Shown here: positions 29,764 to 40,165 of the stretch, one piece after another
Layout of the letters: each line of letters begins with the position of its first letter
How positions within the stretch are numbered: position 1 is the first letter of the stretch
Origin: Rhodococcus sp. SBT000017
GTDB lineage: Bacteria; Actinomycetota; Actinomycetes; Mycobacteriales; Mycobacteriaceae
Assembly: GCF_003688915.1 (NCBI RefSeq)
Contig: NZ_REFU01000001.1
Location: 1,364,001 to 1,428,000, forward strand
Direction: 5' to 3'
DNA length: 64,000 bases
Program-made: the position numbers and the translations under genes
Notes under the pieces: model-generated
Seen by the model: the letters and a program-made list of their open reading frames with translations, nothing else
Databases searched by the model: none
What the model was told of the DNA's origin: nothing

Positions 29764-29812
29764 CTCACTCCTCGTGATTGTTCGACGTCGTTCGATCGAC
29801 TGCGAGCGATGC

Positions 29813-31408
29813 TCAGGACAGGTCGACCAGTTCGATGGTGGACGCGCCGACCGCGGTGGCGATGCTCGCGCTCAGTTCCTCCGGAACGTCCTTGTCGACG
29901 CGCAGCAGAATCGTTGCACCGTCCCCCTCGGAGTCCTGGCTCAGCGCGGCGGCCTGGATGTCGATGCCTGCATCGCCGAGCAGGGTGCCGATCCGGCCGA
30001 GGCTGCCGGGCTGATCCGCGTAGTTGACGATGAGGTTCTTGCCCTCGGCACGGAGGTCGAAGTTGCGACCGTTGATGTTGACGATCTTCTCGACCTGCGT
30101 GGTGCCGGTCAGCGTGCCCGCGACGTTGAGCACCGAACCGTCCCCGTACACGGCGCGGATGTCGACCACACTGCGGTGGTTCTCGCTCTCGGACGCCGTG
30201 GTGACCTCGGCGGTGACGCCACGCTCCTCGGCGAGCGACGGAGCGTTGACGAACGTGACCGAGTCCTCGATGACGGCGGAGAACAGTCCACGAAGCGCCG
30301 AGAGCTTGAGGATCTCGACGTCCTCGGTGGCGAGTTCGCCGCGTACGTCGACCGACAGCGACGTGGGAAGTTCGGTGGACAGAGCGCCGAGCAGCACACC
30401 CTGCTTACGCACGATCTCGAGCCACGGCGACACCTCCTCGCCCACTGCGCCACCCTTGACGTTGACCGCGTCGGGCACGAATTCGCCTGCGAGAGCAAGC
30501 AGAACCGACTTGGCGACGTCGGTGCCCGCGCGGTCCTGGGCCTCGGTCGTCGACGCACCGAGGTGCGGGGTGACCACGACCTGGGGCAGCTCGAACAGGG
30601 GGCTGTCGGTGCACGGCTCGGAGGCGTAGACGTCGATTCCGGCGGCGAAGACGTGGCCACTGGTGATGGCGTCGGCCAAGGCCTGCTCGTCGACCAGTCC
30701 ACCGCGAGCGGCGTTGACGACTATGACACCCGGCTTGGTCTTGGCCAGGGCTTCCTTGCCGATTATTCCCTTGGTCTCCGGGGTCTTCGGCAGGTGAACC
30801 GAGAACATGTCGGCGCGCTCGAGTAGCTCGTCCAGGCTCACCAGTTCGATGCCGAGTTGGGCGGCACGCGCGGACGAGACGTAGGGGTCGTAAGCGATGA
30901 TGTGGGTCTCGAATGCAGCGAGACGCTGTGCGAACAGCTGACCGATGCGGCCGAGTCCGACGACGCCGACGGTCTTGCCGAAGATCTCGACACCGTTGAA
31001 CTTGCTGCGCTTCCACTCGTGCTGACGCAGAGTGGCGTCGGCAGCGGGAATCTGGCGCGCGGCCGACAGCAGCAGCGTCACCGCATGCTCGGCCGCCGTG
31101 TGGATGTTGGACGTCGGTGCGTTGACGACGAGGACACCGCGCTCGGTGGCTGCAGGTACGTCGACGTTGTCCAGGCCGACACCGGCGCGGGCGACGATCT
31201 TGAGGTTGGTTCCGGCGGCGAGAACCTCTGCGTCGACCGTGGTCGCGGAACGCACCAGGATCGCGTCGGCCTCGGGAACCGCGGCGAGCAGCGCGGGGCG
31301 ATCCGGGCCGTCGACCCAACGGACCTCGACGCCGTCGCCCAATGCCTCGACGGTGGACGGCGCAAGTTTGTCGGCGATCAGAACGACAGGACGGCCTGGC
31401 TGGCTCAC
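29813..31408 (-). CDS. serA: D-3-phosphoglycerate dehydrogenase (long form with ACT domain)
   Basis: SerA catalyses the first committed step of serine synthesis. The 531-residue protein is the type I long form. It has a substrate domain ([16 protein letters not shown]), a Rossmann domain ([15 protein letters not shown]), the catalytic [12 protein letters not shown] and the [18 protein letters not shown] loop. An intervening ASB domain follows, then a C-terminal ACT domain (about 455-531, [23 protein letters not shown]) that binds serine for feedback control in mycobacterial SerA. It is separated from ilvC upstream by a terminator and continues into leuB. Confidence 0.97.
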   Translation of the reverse strand: MSQPGRPVVLIADKLAPSTVEALGDGVEVRWVDGPDRPALLAAVPEADAILVRSATTVDAEVLAAGTNLKIVARAGVGLDNVDVPAATERGVLVVNAPTSNIHTAAEHAVTLLLSAARQIPAADATLRQHEWKRSKFNGVEIFGKTVGVVGLGRIGQLFAQRLAAFETHIIAYDPYVSSARAAQLGIELVSLDELLERADMFSVHLPKTPETKGIIGKEALAKTKPGVIVVNAARGGLVDEQALADAITSGHVFAAGIDVYASEPCTDSPLFELPQVVVTPHLGASTTEAQDRAGTDVAKSVLLALAGEFVPDAVNVKGGAVGEEVSPWLEIVRKQGVLLGALSTELPTSLSVDVRGELATEDVEILKLSALRGLFSAVIEDSVTFVNAPSLAEERGVTAEVTTASESENHRSVVDIRAVYGDGSVLNVAGTLTGTTQVEKIVNINGRNFDLRAEGKNLIVNYADQPGSLGRIGTLLGDAGIDIQAAALSQDSEGDGATILLRVDKDVPEELSASIATAVGASTIELVDLS

Positions 31409-31524
31409 GTGAAAAACTCCCTATGTCGGTTCGAGACTGTTGTCGGTGAAAGTTCGGAGCTGGTGCAGCAGAAACAGTTTAGAGGCCGGAGACGTCGAAC
31501 TGTGACGCCACCTGGTTCACGCAC

Positions 31525-31560
31525 CGAAGGGCACCCCTACGGATGCAGGGGTGCCCTTCG
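31525..31560 (-). terminator. Terminator after ilvC
   Basis: A perfect 14-bp stem (CGAAGGGCACCCCT and its complement) with an 8-base loop lies 33 bases past the ilvC stop on the minus strand. It separates the ilvBNC transcript from serA-leuB. Confidence 0.8.
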
Positions 31561-31593
31561 ATCAGCATGCGTGAGAACGTGATTCGATGAGAA

Positions 31594-32655
<1,062 letters not shown>

Positions 32656-33159
32656 TCAGCGCGACGCTGTGATCGATTTCGGTCCACGTCCGACGGCAAC
32701 GACTCCCGACTGAACTATTTCTCGAATTCCATAGGGGTCCAACATCTTCAACAACGCATCGAGCTTCGAGCGGGTTCCCGTCGCCTCGACCGTCACGGCC
32801 TCGGGGGACACGTCGATCACCTTGGCGCGGAACAGGTTCACCGTTTCGATGACCTCACTGCGCACACTGGCGTCGGCGCGGACCTTGATCAGCACCAACT
32901 CGCGAGCCACCGAGGAGTCGTCGTCCTGCTCGACGATCTTGATGACGTTGATGAGCTTGTTGAGCTGCTTGGTCACCTGCTCGAGCGGGAATTCGTCGAC
33001 GGTCACCACGATGGTCATCCGCGAGATCTCGGGAATCTCGGTGCCGCCGACGGCAAGCGAGGAGATGTTGAATCCACGGCGCGAGAACAGCGCGGCGACG
33101 CGGGCCAGCACACCTGGCTTGTCCTCGACGAGGACGCTGAGGGTATGGCTCGTGCTCAC
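32656..33159 (-). CDS. ilvN: Acetolactate synthase small (regulatory) subunit
   Basis: IlvN/IlvH binds valine through ACT domains and stimulates the catalytic subunit IlvB. The 167-residue protein has the N-terminal ACT domain ([28 protein letters not shown] in order) and the C-terminal domain [28 protein letters not shown]. The GTG start overlaps the ilvB stop by four bases (GTGA), coupling the two subunits at equal stoichiometry. A longer upstream frame is an ilvB shadow. Also called ilvH in some actinobacteria. Confidence 0.96.
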   Translation of the reverse strand: MSTSHTLSVLVEDKPGVLARVAALFSRRGFNISSLAVGGTEIPEISRMTIVVTVDEFPLEQVTKQLNKLINVIKIVEQDDDSSVARELVLIKVRADASVRSEVIETVNLFRAKVIDVSPEAVTVEATGTRSKLDALLKMLDPYGIREIVQSGVVAVGRGPKSITASR

Positions 33160-35111
33160 TTGTCGGTGCCTTTCACGTCGTCGATCTGCGGGTGCGGGGC
33201 CTGCTCGCGCTCCATGGCCTCGTCGAGGCCTGGCTCGCTGCCCACGGTCTCGTCCTCGTCGAACAGCGGACGAATTCCGCGGGCGGCCATGATCTCGTCG
33301 TTGCCGGTTCCGGCAGCGACCATCGGCCACACCTGTGCATCGGCTCCGACGATGAAGTCGATGACGACCGGACGATCGTTGATCGCTCGCGCCTGAGCGA
33401 TCACTGCATCGACGTCCTCTTCGCGCTCGCATCGCAGCCCGACGCAACCCAGCGCCTCGGCGAGTTTGACGAAGTCGGGGATGCGGACGGCCCCGTGCGT
33501 ACCGAGATTGGTGTTGGAGTAGCGCTCCTCGTAGAACAGGGTCTGCCACTGGCGGACCATGCCGAGGTTGCCGTTGTTGATGAGCGCGACCTTGATCGGG
33601 ATGCCCTCGACCGCACAGGTCGCGAGTTCCTGGTTGGTCATCTGGAAGCATCCGTCGCCGTCGATGGCCCACACCTCGGCGTCGGGCAGGCCCCTCTTGG
33701 CACCCATTGCGGCCGGGACCGCGTACCCCATCGTGCCGAGGCCACCCGAGTTGAGCCACGTACGCGGCTTCTCGTAGTTGATGAACTGCGCGGCCCACAT
33801 CTGGTGCTGACCGACGCCTGCGCAGTAGATCGCGTCGGGGCCGGCGAACTTGCCGACCGAGCTGATGACGAACTCCGGTGACATCGATCCGTCGGCCGGG
33901 CGGTCGTAGCTCAGCGGGTAGGTCTTGCGGATGCCGTTCAGGTACACCCACCACTGTTCGAGATCGAGCGTGGTTCCGGTCGCCCGGTCCGCCCGCAGCG
34001 CCTCGATGAGCTCGGTGATGACCTCACGGCAGTCGCCGACGATCGGCACGTCCGCGTAGCGGTTCTTGCCGATCTCGGCCGGATCGATGTCGGCGTGGAT
34101 GACCTTGGCACTCGGAGCGAACGACGCGAGCTGGCCGGTGACTCGGTCGTCGAACCGGGCACCGAGCGTGATCAGCAGATCGCTCCGCTGCAAAGCGGCC
34201 ACCGCGGCGACGGTGCCGTGCATGCCCGGCATTCCGAGGTTCTGATTGTGCGAGTCGGGGAACGCGCCGCGGGCCATCAGAGTGGTCACGACAGGGATTC
34301 CGGTCAGTTCGGCGAGCTCGAGCAGTTCTGCCGAGGCGTTGGCCTTGATGACGCCGCCGCCGACGTACAGCACCGGCTGCTTGGCGTCGGCGATGTAGCG
34401 GGCTGCCTCGCGGACCTGCTTGCCGTGCGGCTTGGTGACCGGACGGTAGCCGGGCAGACGCATCTCCGGCGGCCACGAGAACGTGGTCTGCGCCTGCAGG
34501 ACGTCCTTGGGGATGTCGACGAGCACGGCACCGGGACGGCCCGAGGACGCGATGTAGAACGCCTCGGCCATGATGCGCGGGATGTCGGCACCGTCGGTGA
34601 TGAGGAAGTTGTGCTTGGTGACCGGCATCGTGATTCCCGAGATGTCGGCTTCCTGGAAGCCGTCGGTCCCGATGAGACTGCGGGCGACCTGACCGGTGAT
34701 CGCGACGACGGGAACCGAATCCATCTGAGCGTCGGCGAGTGGGGTCACGAGGTTGGTCGCGCCGGGACCGGACGTTGCCATGCAGACGCCGACCTTGCCG
34801 GTCGCCTGGGCGTAGCCGGTCGCGGCGTGGCCGGCACCCTGCTCGTGGCGCACCAGAATGTGGCGCACCTTCACGGAGTCGAAGAGCGGGTCGTAGACCG
34901 GGAGAACCGCGCCTCCGGGAATGCCGAATACGGTGTCGACGTCGAGTTCTTCGAGGGCCCGAACGACCGACTGTGCGCCGGTGACCTTCTCCGGCGCGAC
35001 GTGGCGTCGCGATCCGTTGGTCGCCGCTTCTGCGGACGGGCTGGTCGACGGGCTGGACGCTGTCCCCGACTTACGGGTCGTGGGCCCTGGGCGTGCGGTT
35101 GGTGCGCTCAC
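33156..35111 (-). CDS. ilvB: Acetolactate synthase large (catalytic) subunit
   Basis: This 651-residue thiamine-diphosphate enzyme makes acetolactate and acetohydroxybutyrate. The catalytic Glu lies in [24 protein letters not shown]-binding residues and RFDDRVTG follow, and the ThDP motif [12 protein letters not shown] leads into the helix ending [12 protein letters not shown]. The first 40 residues are a Ser/Pro/Thr-rich extension seen in many actinobacterial IlvB proteins. GTG at 35111 starts the ilvB-ilvN-ilvC operon. About 110 bases of leader precede it, with a branched-chain-rich leader peptide and an intrinsic terminator (attenuator), so the operon is probably controlled by Ile/Leu/Val supply. 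Confidence 0.97.
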   Translation of the reverse strand: MSAPTARPGPTTRKSGTASSPSTSPSAEAATNGSRRHVAPEKVTGAQSVVRALEELDVDTVFGIPGGAVLPVYDPLFDSVKVRHILVRHEQGAGHAATGYAQATGKVGVCMATSGPGATNLVTPLADAQMDSVPVVAITGQVARSLIGTDGFQEADISGITMPVTKHNFLITDGADIPRIMAEAFYIASSGRPGAVLVDIPKDVLQAQTTFSWPPEMRLPGYRPVTKPHGKQVREAARYIADAKQPVLYVGGGVIKANASAELLELAELTGIPVVTTLMARGAFPDSHNQNLGMPGMHGTVAAVAALQRSDLLITLGARFDDRVTGQLASFAPSAKVIHADIDPAEIGKNRYADVPIVGDCREVITELIEALRADRATGTTLDLEQWWVYLNGIRKTYPLSYDRPADGSMSPEFVISSVGKFAGPDAIYCAGVGQHQMWAAQFINYEKPRTWLNSGGLGTMGYAVPAAMGAKRGLPDAEVWAIDGDGCFQMTNQELATCAVEGIPIKVALINNGNLGMVRQWQTLFYEERYSNTNLGTHGAVRIPDFVKLAEALGCVGLRCEREEDVDAVIAQARAINDRPVVIDFIVGADAQVWPMVAAGTGNDEIMAARGIRPLFDEDETVGSEPGLDEAMEREQAPHPQIDDVKGTDK

Positions 35112-35158
35112 TGATTGCTTCCTCAGGAATGTGAAATTGCTGGGCGATCTCTGGGCAA

Positions 35159-35193
35159 GAAAAAACCCCCGTCAGCGTGAGCTGTACGAGGGT
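35159..35193 (-). promoter_or_regulatory. ilvB transcription attenuator (intrinsic terminator)
   Basis: On the minus strand ACCCTCGT pairs with ACGGGGGT (one G-U), enclosing an inner CAGC/GCTG hairpin, and is followed by six T residues. It lies between the leader peptide and the ilvB start. A leader segment TGAGC just at the leader-peptide stop can pair with GCTCA in the terminator, giving a weak alternative antiterminator. Confidence 0.75.
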
Positions 35194-35223
35194 GGCGCGT
35201 CGATGCGAGTTTGAACAACCGGC

Positions 35224-35271
35224 TCAGGCGTTGACGCGCCGGCCGATTACGAGTATCCAATTCCGCTTCAC
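35224..35271 (-). CDS. ilvB leader peptide (Ile-Leu-Val-Ile)
   Basis: A 15-codon reading frame starts GTG at 35271 and reads (M)KRNWILVIGRRVNA then stop. It contains four consecutive branched-chain codons, Ile-Leu-Val-Ile, and a later Val. A GAG lies six bases before the GTG. It ends about 30 bases before a hairpin plus T tract that precedes ilvB. Ribosome stalling at the ILVI run when charged Ile, Leu or Val tRNA is scarce would let transcription continue, as described for Corynebacterium ilvBNC. GGCGCGTC, which overlaps the last leader codons, can also pair with GACGCGCC downstream, giving competing structures. Confidence 0.82.
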   Translation of the reverse strand: MKRNWILVIGRRVNA

Positions 35272-35368
35272 GCGCTCGACGGTAGGCGCGCGCACAGGGA
35301 AGAGTCAAACTCGTCACGACGCAATCCCATTATGTGAGATCGCGTAGATGCAATGCGAAGATGAATGG

Positions 35369-35911
35369 GTGTCGTCTTCGCAGCAGTCCGAACCACCTCG
35401 GCCATCATCCCACACCGCACCCGAGTCACCGAACGGTGCCGAGGGACCGCAACCGTCGAGAACGCAGGTCATCCGAGTCCCGCGCCTCGCGCTCCTCGGC
35501 GTGGGACTGCTGCTGTTCGGCACGGGACTGACCGCCGCCAGCTGGCCCGTGGCCATGGGATGGTTGCTGATCCTGCCGATCGTCGCGGGCATCTGGGTGT
35601 TTCGAGTGCGCACGGTCATCTCCCCAGAGGCGATCACGGCTCGACGGTTCGTTGGTTCGGATGTGATCGCGTGGGAATCGGTGGCGGGTCTGCACTTCCC
35701 TGATCGCCGCTGGGCGCGGGTGGTTCTGACCGACAAGAGCGAGAAGTCGTTGCCGCTCGTGCGTTTCGATCTCCTCCCCCAACTCGCCGCGGCCAGCGGC
35801 GGCCGCATCACCGACCCCTACGCCGCGGCCGCCGCTGCGGCCGAGGATCGAGACCGTGCGGAGGCCGAGAACGCCGAGGACGACGGCGAGCAGGCACCGA
35901 AGGAGCAGTAG
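35369..35911 (+). CDS. PH-domain membrane protein (CFP-6/Rv3004-like)
   Basis: This 180-residue protein has a Ser/Pro-rich cytoplasmic leader of about 30 residues and two close transmembrane helices (LALLGVGLLLFGTG and WLLILPIVAGIWVF). A small bacterial PH-like domain follows (TVISPEAITARRFVGSDVIAWESVAGLHFPDRRWARVVL in order), ending in an Ala/Glu/Asp-rich tail. The core resembles mycobacterial low-molecular-weight antigen CFP-6, found at the same place next to ilvB. Function is unknown. GTG 35369 is preferred; an ATG at 35348 would add seven residues. It is divergent from the ilvB leader and about 60 bases before ilvD. Confidence 0.78.
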   Translation: MSSSQQSEPPRPSSHTAPESPNGAEGPQPSRTQVIRVPRLALLGVGLLLFGTGLTAASWPVAMGWLLILPIVAGIWVFRVRTVISPEAITARRFVGSDVIAWESVAGLHFPDRRWARVVLTDKSEKSLPLVRFDLLPQLAAASGGRITDPYAAAAAAAEDRDRAEAENAEDDGEQAPKEQ

Positions 35912-35971
35912 TCGGCGGCGAGTAATCTCGTCGATGCGAGAAACCGCTGCAACGAACGAGGACACCGCACT

Positions 35972-37813
35972 ATGCCGCCGCTACGCTCACGGGTCACCAC
36001 TGTCGGACGCAATGCCGCGGGCGCACGCTCGCTGTGGCGCGCCACCGGAATGACCGATTCGGACTTCGGAAAACCCATCGTCGCCATCGCGAACTCGTAC
36101 ACCCAGTTCGTTCCAGGCCACGTGCATCTGAAGAACGTCGGCGAGATCGTCGCCGACGCCGTACGAGCTGCGGGCGGCGTTCCCCGAGAGTTCCACACCA
36201 TCGCCGTCGACGACGGAATCGCCATGGGCCACGGCGGAATGCTGTACTCGCTGCCCAGCCGCGAGATCATCGCCGACTCCGTCGAGTACATGGCCAACGC
36301 CCACACCGCCGACGCGCTCGTCTGCATATCCAACTGCGACAAGATCACCCCCGGAATGCTCAATGCCGCGATGCGCCTGAACATCCCGGCCGTCTTCGTC
36401 TCCGGTGGACCGATGGAGGCAGGCAAGGCGGTGGTCGTCGACGGCGTCGCGCAGGCACCGACCGACCTGATCACCGCGATCTCCGCCAGCGCCAACGACG
36501 CCGTGTCCGAGGCGGGCCTCGACGAGGTCGAGCGCAGCGCGTGCCCCACGTGCGGGTCGTGCTCGGGCATGTTCACGGCGAACTCGATGAACTGCCTCAC
36601 CGAAGCGCTCGGCCTGGCATTGCCCGGCAACGGCTCCACCCTGGCCACTCACGAGGCCCGCCGGGCGCTGTTCACACGCGCAGGCACCACCATCGTCGAG
36701 GCAGCGCTGAAGTTCTACCGCGACGAGGACGAATCCGTCCTCCCCCGCAACATCGCCACTCCGGCCGCGTTTCGCAATGCCATGGCACTAGACGTGGCGA
36801 TGGGCGGATCCACCAATACAGTGCTGCACACCCTCGCTGCTGCGCAGGAAGGCGAGGTCGACTTCGACCTCGACTCCATCGACGCCATCAGTCGCAAGGT
36901 TCCGTGCCTGTCGAAGGTCTCCCCCAATTCCGATTACCACATGGAAGACGTGCACCGCGCCGGCGGAATCCCGGCTCTCCTCGGCGAATTGCGACGGGCG
37001 AACCTGCTCGAAACCGACGTCTCGACCGTGCACACGAAGAGCTTCGACGAATGGCTCGACACCTGGGACATCCGGTCCGGCAAAGCGTCCGCCGAGGCCG
37101 TCGAGTTGTTCCACGCCGCCCCGGGCGGTGTCCGCACCGTCGAACCGTTCTCCACGAGCAACCGCTGGTCCTCGCTCGACACGGACGCCGCAGGGGGCTG
37201 CATCCGCGATCTCGAGCATGCCTACACGGTCGAAGGTGGCCTGGTGGTATTGCGCGGCAACATCGCCGTCGACGGTGCGATCCTCAAGACCGCGGGCATC
37301 GACGAGGACCTGTTCTCCTTCCAGGGACCGGCGCTGGTCGTCGAGTCGCAGGAAGAAGCCGTCTCGGCCATCCTGCAGAAGAAGATTCAGCCCGGTGACG
37401 TGCTGGTCGTTCGCTACGAAGGACCCAAGGGCGGTCCCGGCATGCAGGAAATGCTGCACCCGACGGCCTTCCTCAAGGGTGCCGGACTGGGCAAGGTCTG
37501 CGCCCTGATCACCGACGGCCGCTTCTCCGGCGGAACCTCGGGACTGTCCATCGGGCACATTTCCCCCGAGGCCGCTGCGGGCGGTGTGATCGGGCTCGTC
37601 GAGAACGGCGACCAGGTCCGAATCGACGTCGCCACTCGCACCCTCGAGATCCTCGTCGACGACGAGACCCTCGAGACGCGACGCGCGAAGATGAACGCGT
37701 CCGAGCGGCCGTGGCAGCCCGTCGATCGCCAGCGCACGGTCACCACCGCTTTGCGCGCATACGCCGCGTTGGCGACATCGGCGGACAAGGGTGCCGTCCG
37801 CTACGTCCCCTGA
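35972..37813 (+). CDS. ilvD: Dihydroxy-acid dehydratase
   Basis: IlvD dehydrates dihydroxyisovalerate and dihydroxymethylvalerate to the 2-keto acids of valine and isoleucine. The 613-residue protein has the iron-sulfur cluster cysteines in [12 protein letters not shown] and [20 protein letters not shown], with [20 protein letters not shown] near the C-terminus. The long-form length and motif spacing match the cluster-containing IlvD/Edd family. The ATG has GAGG about 12 bases upstream. It lies opposite the ilvBNC operon with the CFP-6-like gene between them, and ends in a 22-bp hairpin. Confidence 0.97.
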   Translation: MPPLRSRVTTVGRNAAGARSLWRATGMTDSDFGKPIVAIANSYTQFVPGHVHLKNVGEIVADAVRAAGGVPREFHTIAVDDGIAMGHGGMLYSLPSREIIADSVEYMANAHTADALVCISNCDKITPGMLNAAMRLNIPAVFVSGGPMEAGKAVVVDGVAQAPTDLITAISASANDAVSEAGLDEVERSACPTCGSCSGMFTANSMNCLTEALGLALPGNGSTLATHEARRALFTRAGTTIVEAALKFYRDEDESVLPRNIATPAAFRNAMALDVAMGGSTNTVLHTLAAAQEGEVDFDLDSIDAISRKVPCLSKVSPNSDYHMEDVHRAGGIPALLGELRRANLLETDVSTVHTKSFDEWLDTWDIRSGKASAEAVELFHAAPGGVRTVEPFSTSNRWSSLDTDAAGGCIRDLEHAYTVEGGLVVLRGNIAVDGAILKTAGIDEDLFSFQGPALVVESQEEAVSAILQKKIQPGDVLVVRYEGPKGGPGMQEMLHPTAFLKGAGLGKVCALITDGRFSGGTSGLSIGHISPEAAAGGVIGLVENGDQVRIDVATRTLEILVDDETLETRRAKMNASERPWQPVDRQRTVTTALRAYAALATSADKGAVRYVP

Positions 37814-37823
37814 GGGTGAAAAT

Positions 37824-37869
37824 CACGTGAGCGGAACCTCGTAGCAGGCTACGAGGTTCCGCTCACGTG
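37824..37869. terminator. Bidirectional terminator between ilvD and the DoxX gene
   Basis: A perfect 22-bp inverted repeat (arm begins CACGTGAGCGGAACC) with a 2-base centre lies ten bases after the ilvD stop and 19 bases from the DoxX stop. It can act on both converging transcripts. Confidence 0.85.
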
Positions 37870-37888
37870 GTCGGGTACGTGTCCGAGG

Positions 37889-38863
37889 TCAGCGGACGAC
37901 GGGGTTGGCCCCGTTGAGGAAGATCCAGATGCACACGCCTGCGGCGATGCCGACGGCGAGCGCGAGGAACGAACCGATCCGCGGCCGGGTGGCCCATCCT
38001 CGTCGGCCGTCGAACGCGATGCGTCCCGGACCGGTGAGGATGATCGCGGCCGCAGCGAAGCCGAGGACCGTCTCGTACTCGACGCCGCCGGTGCCGGAGA
38101 ATTGCAATCCGGGCTCGACGGCCTGCTTGAAGCACCAGGCGTTGATGATCGTGGCCAGCACGGCCGCGCCTGCCAGTGGTGTTGCCAGGCCCAGGATCAG
38201 CAGTGCTCCACCGAGGGTTTCGCCCGCCGCGGCCGCGATCGCGAGGATTTCCGAGTAGCGGAATCCCGAACTCTCCAGCAGGTTCTGAAATCCGTCGAGA
38301 CCGGGGCCGTCCCACAGTCCGACGAGCTTCTGCAGTCCGTGACCGAGAAACACCGCTCCGATCGTGACGCGAAGGACGAACAGACCCAGGTCGGTGCTGC
38401 CGCGGCGTGCGGGAACCTCGACGGTCTCGGTACGAACCTCGGGCTCCGGGGCGACGGCCGTCGCAGGCGCAGCGGCCGGGGTGGTCCCGAGGTACTCGGT
38501 GGAGTGATCGGAGTACGCACTCGACGACGTGCTGTCCGAGGTCGAAGGACGGTCGGTCGGCGTATCGGCGAACGCCGAGGGTCGATAGGTCTGCATCTTC
38601 TCCGTGGGCTGCGCATCGGCCGAGCGTGCGTCGGACGACGACGAGTACGGAAAATCGAGTTCGTCGTCGGTTCGCGGCAGTCGGTCCGAGCGCTGAGCCC
38701 CGAACGCCGTGGTCGGCGTACCCGAGGCGTCGGTGCGCTCGGACGCTGGCGACTCGGAGGTGGAGCGCGAGGGCGGAATCTGCTCCGTGGGATTGTCGTA
38801 CGGGCTCTCGGCCGGTTCGTACGACGGATCCGGCCGGTTGGGGTCGCGCGGTGTATCGGTCAC
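37889..38863 (-). CDS. DoxX family membrane protein with long acidic N-terminus
   Basis: This 324-residue protein has a hydrophilic, Ser/Thr/Pro/Asp-rich N-terminal region of about 175 residues, then a four-helix DoxX domain (LGLFVLRVTIGAVFLGHGLQKLVGLWDGPG; AAAAGETLGGALLILGLATPLAGAAVL). The mycobacterial homologue at this locus, Rv3005c, is reported to form a membrane oxidoreductase complex with SodA and the thiosulfate sulfurtransferase SseA in oxidative stress. The N-terminal extension is low complexity and probably disordered. GTG 38863 is supported by TACTGT six bases upstream; GTG 38896 is an alternative. It is divergent from the LppZ-like gene over 93 bases. Confidence 0.85.
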   Translation of the reverse strand: MTDTPRDPNRPDPSYEPAESPYDNPTEQIPPSRSTSESPASERTDASGTPTTAFGAQRSDRLPRTDDELDFPYSSSSDARSADAQPTEKMQTYRPSAFADTPTDRPSTSDSTSSSAYSDHSTEYLGTTPAAAPATAVAPEPEVRTETVEVPARRGSTDLGLFVLRVTIGAVFLGHGLQKLVGLWDGPGLDGFQNLLESSGFRYSEILAIAAAAGETLGGALLILGLATPLAGAAVLATIINAWCFKQAVEPGLQFSGTGGVEYETVLGFAAAAIILTGPGRIAFDGRRGWATRPRIGSFLALAVGIAAGVCIWIFLNGANPVVR

Positions 38864-38869
38864 CTCTCC

Positions 38870-38875
38870 ACAGTA
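38870..38875 (-). promoter_or_regulatory. -10 element for leaderless DoxX mRNA
   Basis: On the minus strand TACTGT ends six bases before GTG 38863. The intervening GGAGAG is too close to the GTG to act as a normal ribosome-binding site. Confidence 0.45.
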
Positions 38876-38943
38876 GAGCCGATGAGCGCTCCTCACCGAC
38901 GTCGACGCTCACGGCCGCGTGGCGAGTCTCCCCCGACGTTCCG

Positions 38944-38949
38944 TAACGT
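38944..38949 (+). promoter_or_regulatory. -10 element for leaderless LppZ-like mRNA
   Basis: TAACGT ends seven bases before ATG 38957; no Shine-Dalgarno sequence is present. It is divergent from the DoxX promoter within the same 93-base gap. Confidence 0.5.
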
Positions 38950-38956
38950 TCGAAGC

Positions 38957-40105
38957 ATGAAGCCGGTCGGAGCGTCGCCACGAACTGCAACCGCTGCCGT
39001 CGTCGCCCTGTCGATGACCGCTGCCCTGCTCGCCGGGTGCGCCCGTTTCGACGACTCGAACGCGACGCCGTTCACTCCTGCGCCTGAGGTGGGTGCGGCC
39101 GAACTGGAGCCGACCACCCCCAGCGAGACGCCACCGCCGTCCGATCCGGGCGCACCGCCCCCGCCGTCCGGTCCCTGCGTCGACCCCGATTCGGCGGTGA
39201 TCGCGACGTGCCTGGACACCACGGGCGGACTCGTCGCGCTCCCCGATGGACAGTCGGCACTGGTTGCCGAGCGTCGCACCGGTCGCATCATGGAGGTCGC
39301 TGCAGGCCGGACGCCGGTCGAGGTGGCCCGAGTCGACGTGGACGGCACCGGTGACGGCGGCCTTCTCGACATCGCGCTGTCTCCGACGTACATCGAGGAC
39401 GGGTTGCTCTACGCCCTCATCACCACATCCGCGGACACCAGGGTGGTCCGACTCGCTCAGGGCGACGTACCCAAGGACATCCTGACCGGCATCCCCCGCG
39501 GCGCGGCGGGCAATCGCGGAGCGATCGACTTCTACACACCGAACGAACTACTCGTGCTCACCGGCGACAACGGCGATCCAGCTGCGGCTGCGAGCCCGAA
39601 CTCCCTGTCCGGCAAGTTGTTGCGGGTTACCTCACTGTCTCCGACGACGAACCCACCGCGACCGCAGATCGCACTGAGCGGCATCGGTACGGCGGGCGAC
39701 GTCTGCACCGACGGCACCGGAAACATCTACGTCACCGACCGCACAGCGCTCGAAGATCGTCTGCAGCGCATCGACACTCTCGGCGCGGTGTTCAACCCGG
39801 TGTGGACGTGGCCGGACCGTCCCGGTGTTGCCGGATGCGCAGCGGGCGCAGGTGGAGTGGCCGTAGCCCTCACGACGGCCAAAGCTGTTGCAGCACTGAC
39901 CACGGACCCGAACACCGGAGCTGTCTCGGCCGAACCGATACTGCTCATCCAGGACGAGTACGGCCAGTTGAACGGTGCGACGAGTTCGGCCGATGGGCAG
40001 ATCCTGGTGGGCACCGTCAACAAGAACGGGCCGACCGTCGGACCCACCGACGACCGCGTCGTCAAGGTGCCGTTCCCCGGCGGCGGCGGAGGCGGCTTCG
40101 ACTGA
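38957..40105 (+). CDS. LppZ-like lipoprotein with glucose/sorbosone dehydrogenase-type beta-propeller
   Basis: This 382-residue protein has a signal peptide with lipobox LLAGC (Cys about residue 27) and a Pro/Ser/Thr-rich linker of about 50 residues. A six-bladed propeller domain of the PQQ-dependent glucose/sorbosone dehydrogenase type follows (ALVAERRTGRIMEV, GGLLDIALSPTY, LLVLTGDNGDPA, LSGKLLRVT). The usual catalytic His of soluble glucose dehydrogenases is not obvious, so enzymatic activity is doubtful. It matches LppZ (Rv3006) by position and type. It ends in a Gly-rich FPGGGGGGFD tail before a terminator shared with gatB. Confidence 0.85.
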   Translation: MKPVGASPRTATAAVVALSMTAALLAGCARFDDSNATPFTPAPEVGAAELEPTTPSETPPPSDPGAPPPPSGPCVDPDSAVIATCLDTTGGLVALPDGQSALVAERRTGRIMEVAAGRTPVEVARVDVDGTGDGGLLDIALSPTYIEDGLLYALITTSADTRVVRLAQGDVPKDILTGIPRGAAGNRGAIDFYTPNELLVLTGDNGDPAAAASPNSLSGKLLRVTSLSPTTNPPRPQIALSGIGTAGDVCTDGTGNIYVTDRTALEDRLQRIDTLGAVFNPVWTWPDRPGVAGCAAGAGGVAVALTTAKAVAALTTDPNTGAVSAEPILLIQDEYGQLNGATSSADGQILVGTVNKNGPTVGPTDDRVVKVPFPGGGGGGFD

Positions 40106-40114
40106 AAGAGAGAC

Positions 40115-40151
40115 GACTGCGGCCGAGCGCGTATCGCGCTCGGCCGCAGTC
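40115..40151. terminator. Bidirectional terminator between the LppZ-like gene and gatB
   Basis: A 16-17-bp perfect stem (left arm GACTGCGGCCGAGCGC) with a 3-5-base loop is followed on the plus strand by TTTCTC. It lies between two convergent stops. Confidence 0.85.
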
Positions 40152-40165
40152 TTTCTCGGTCGTGA

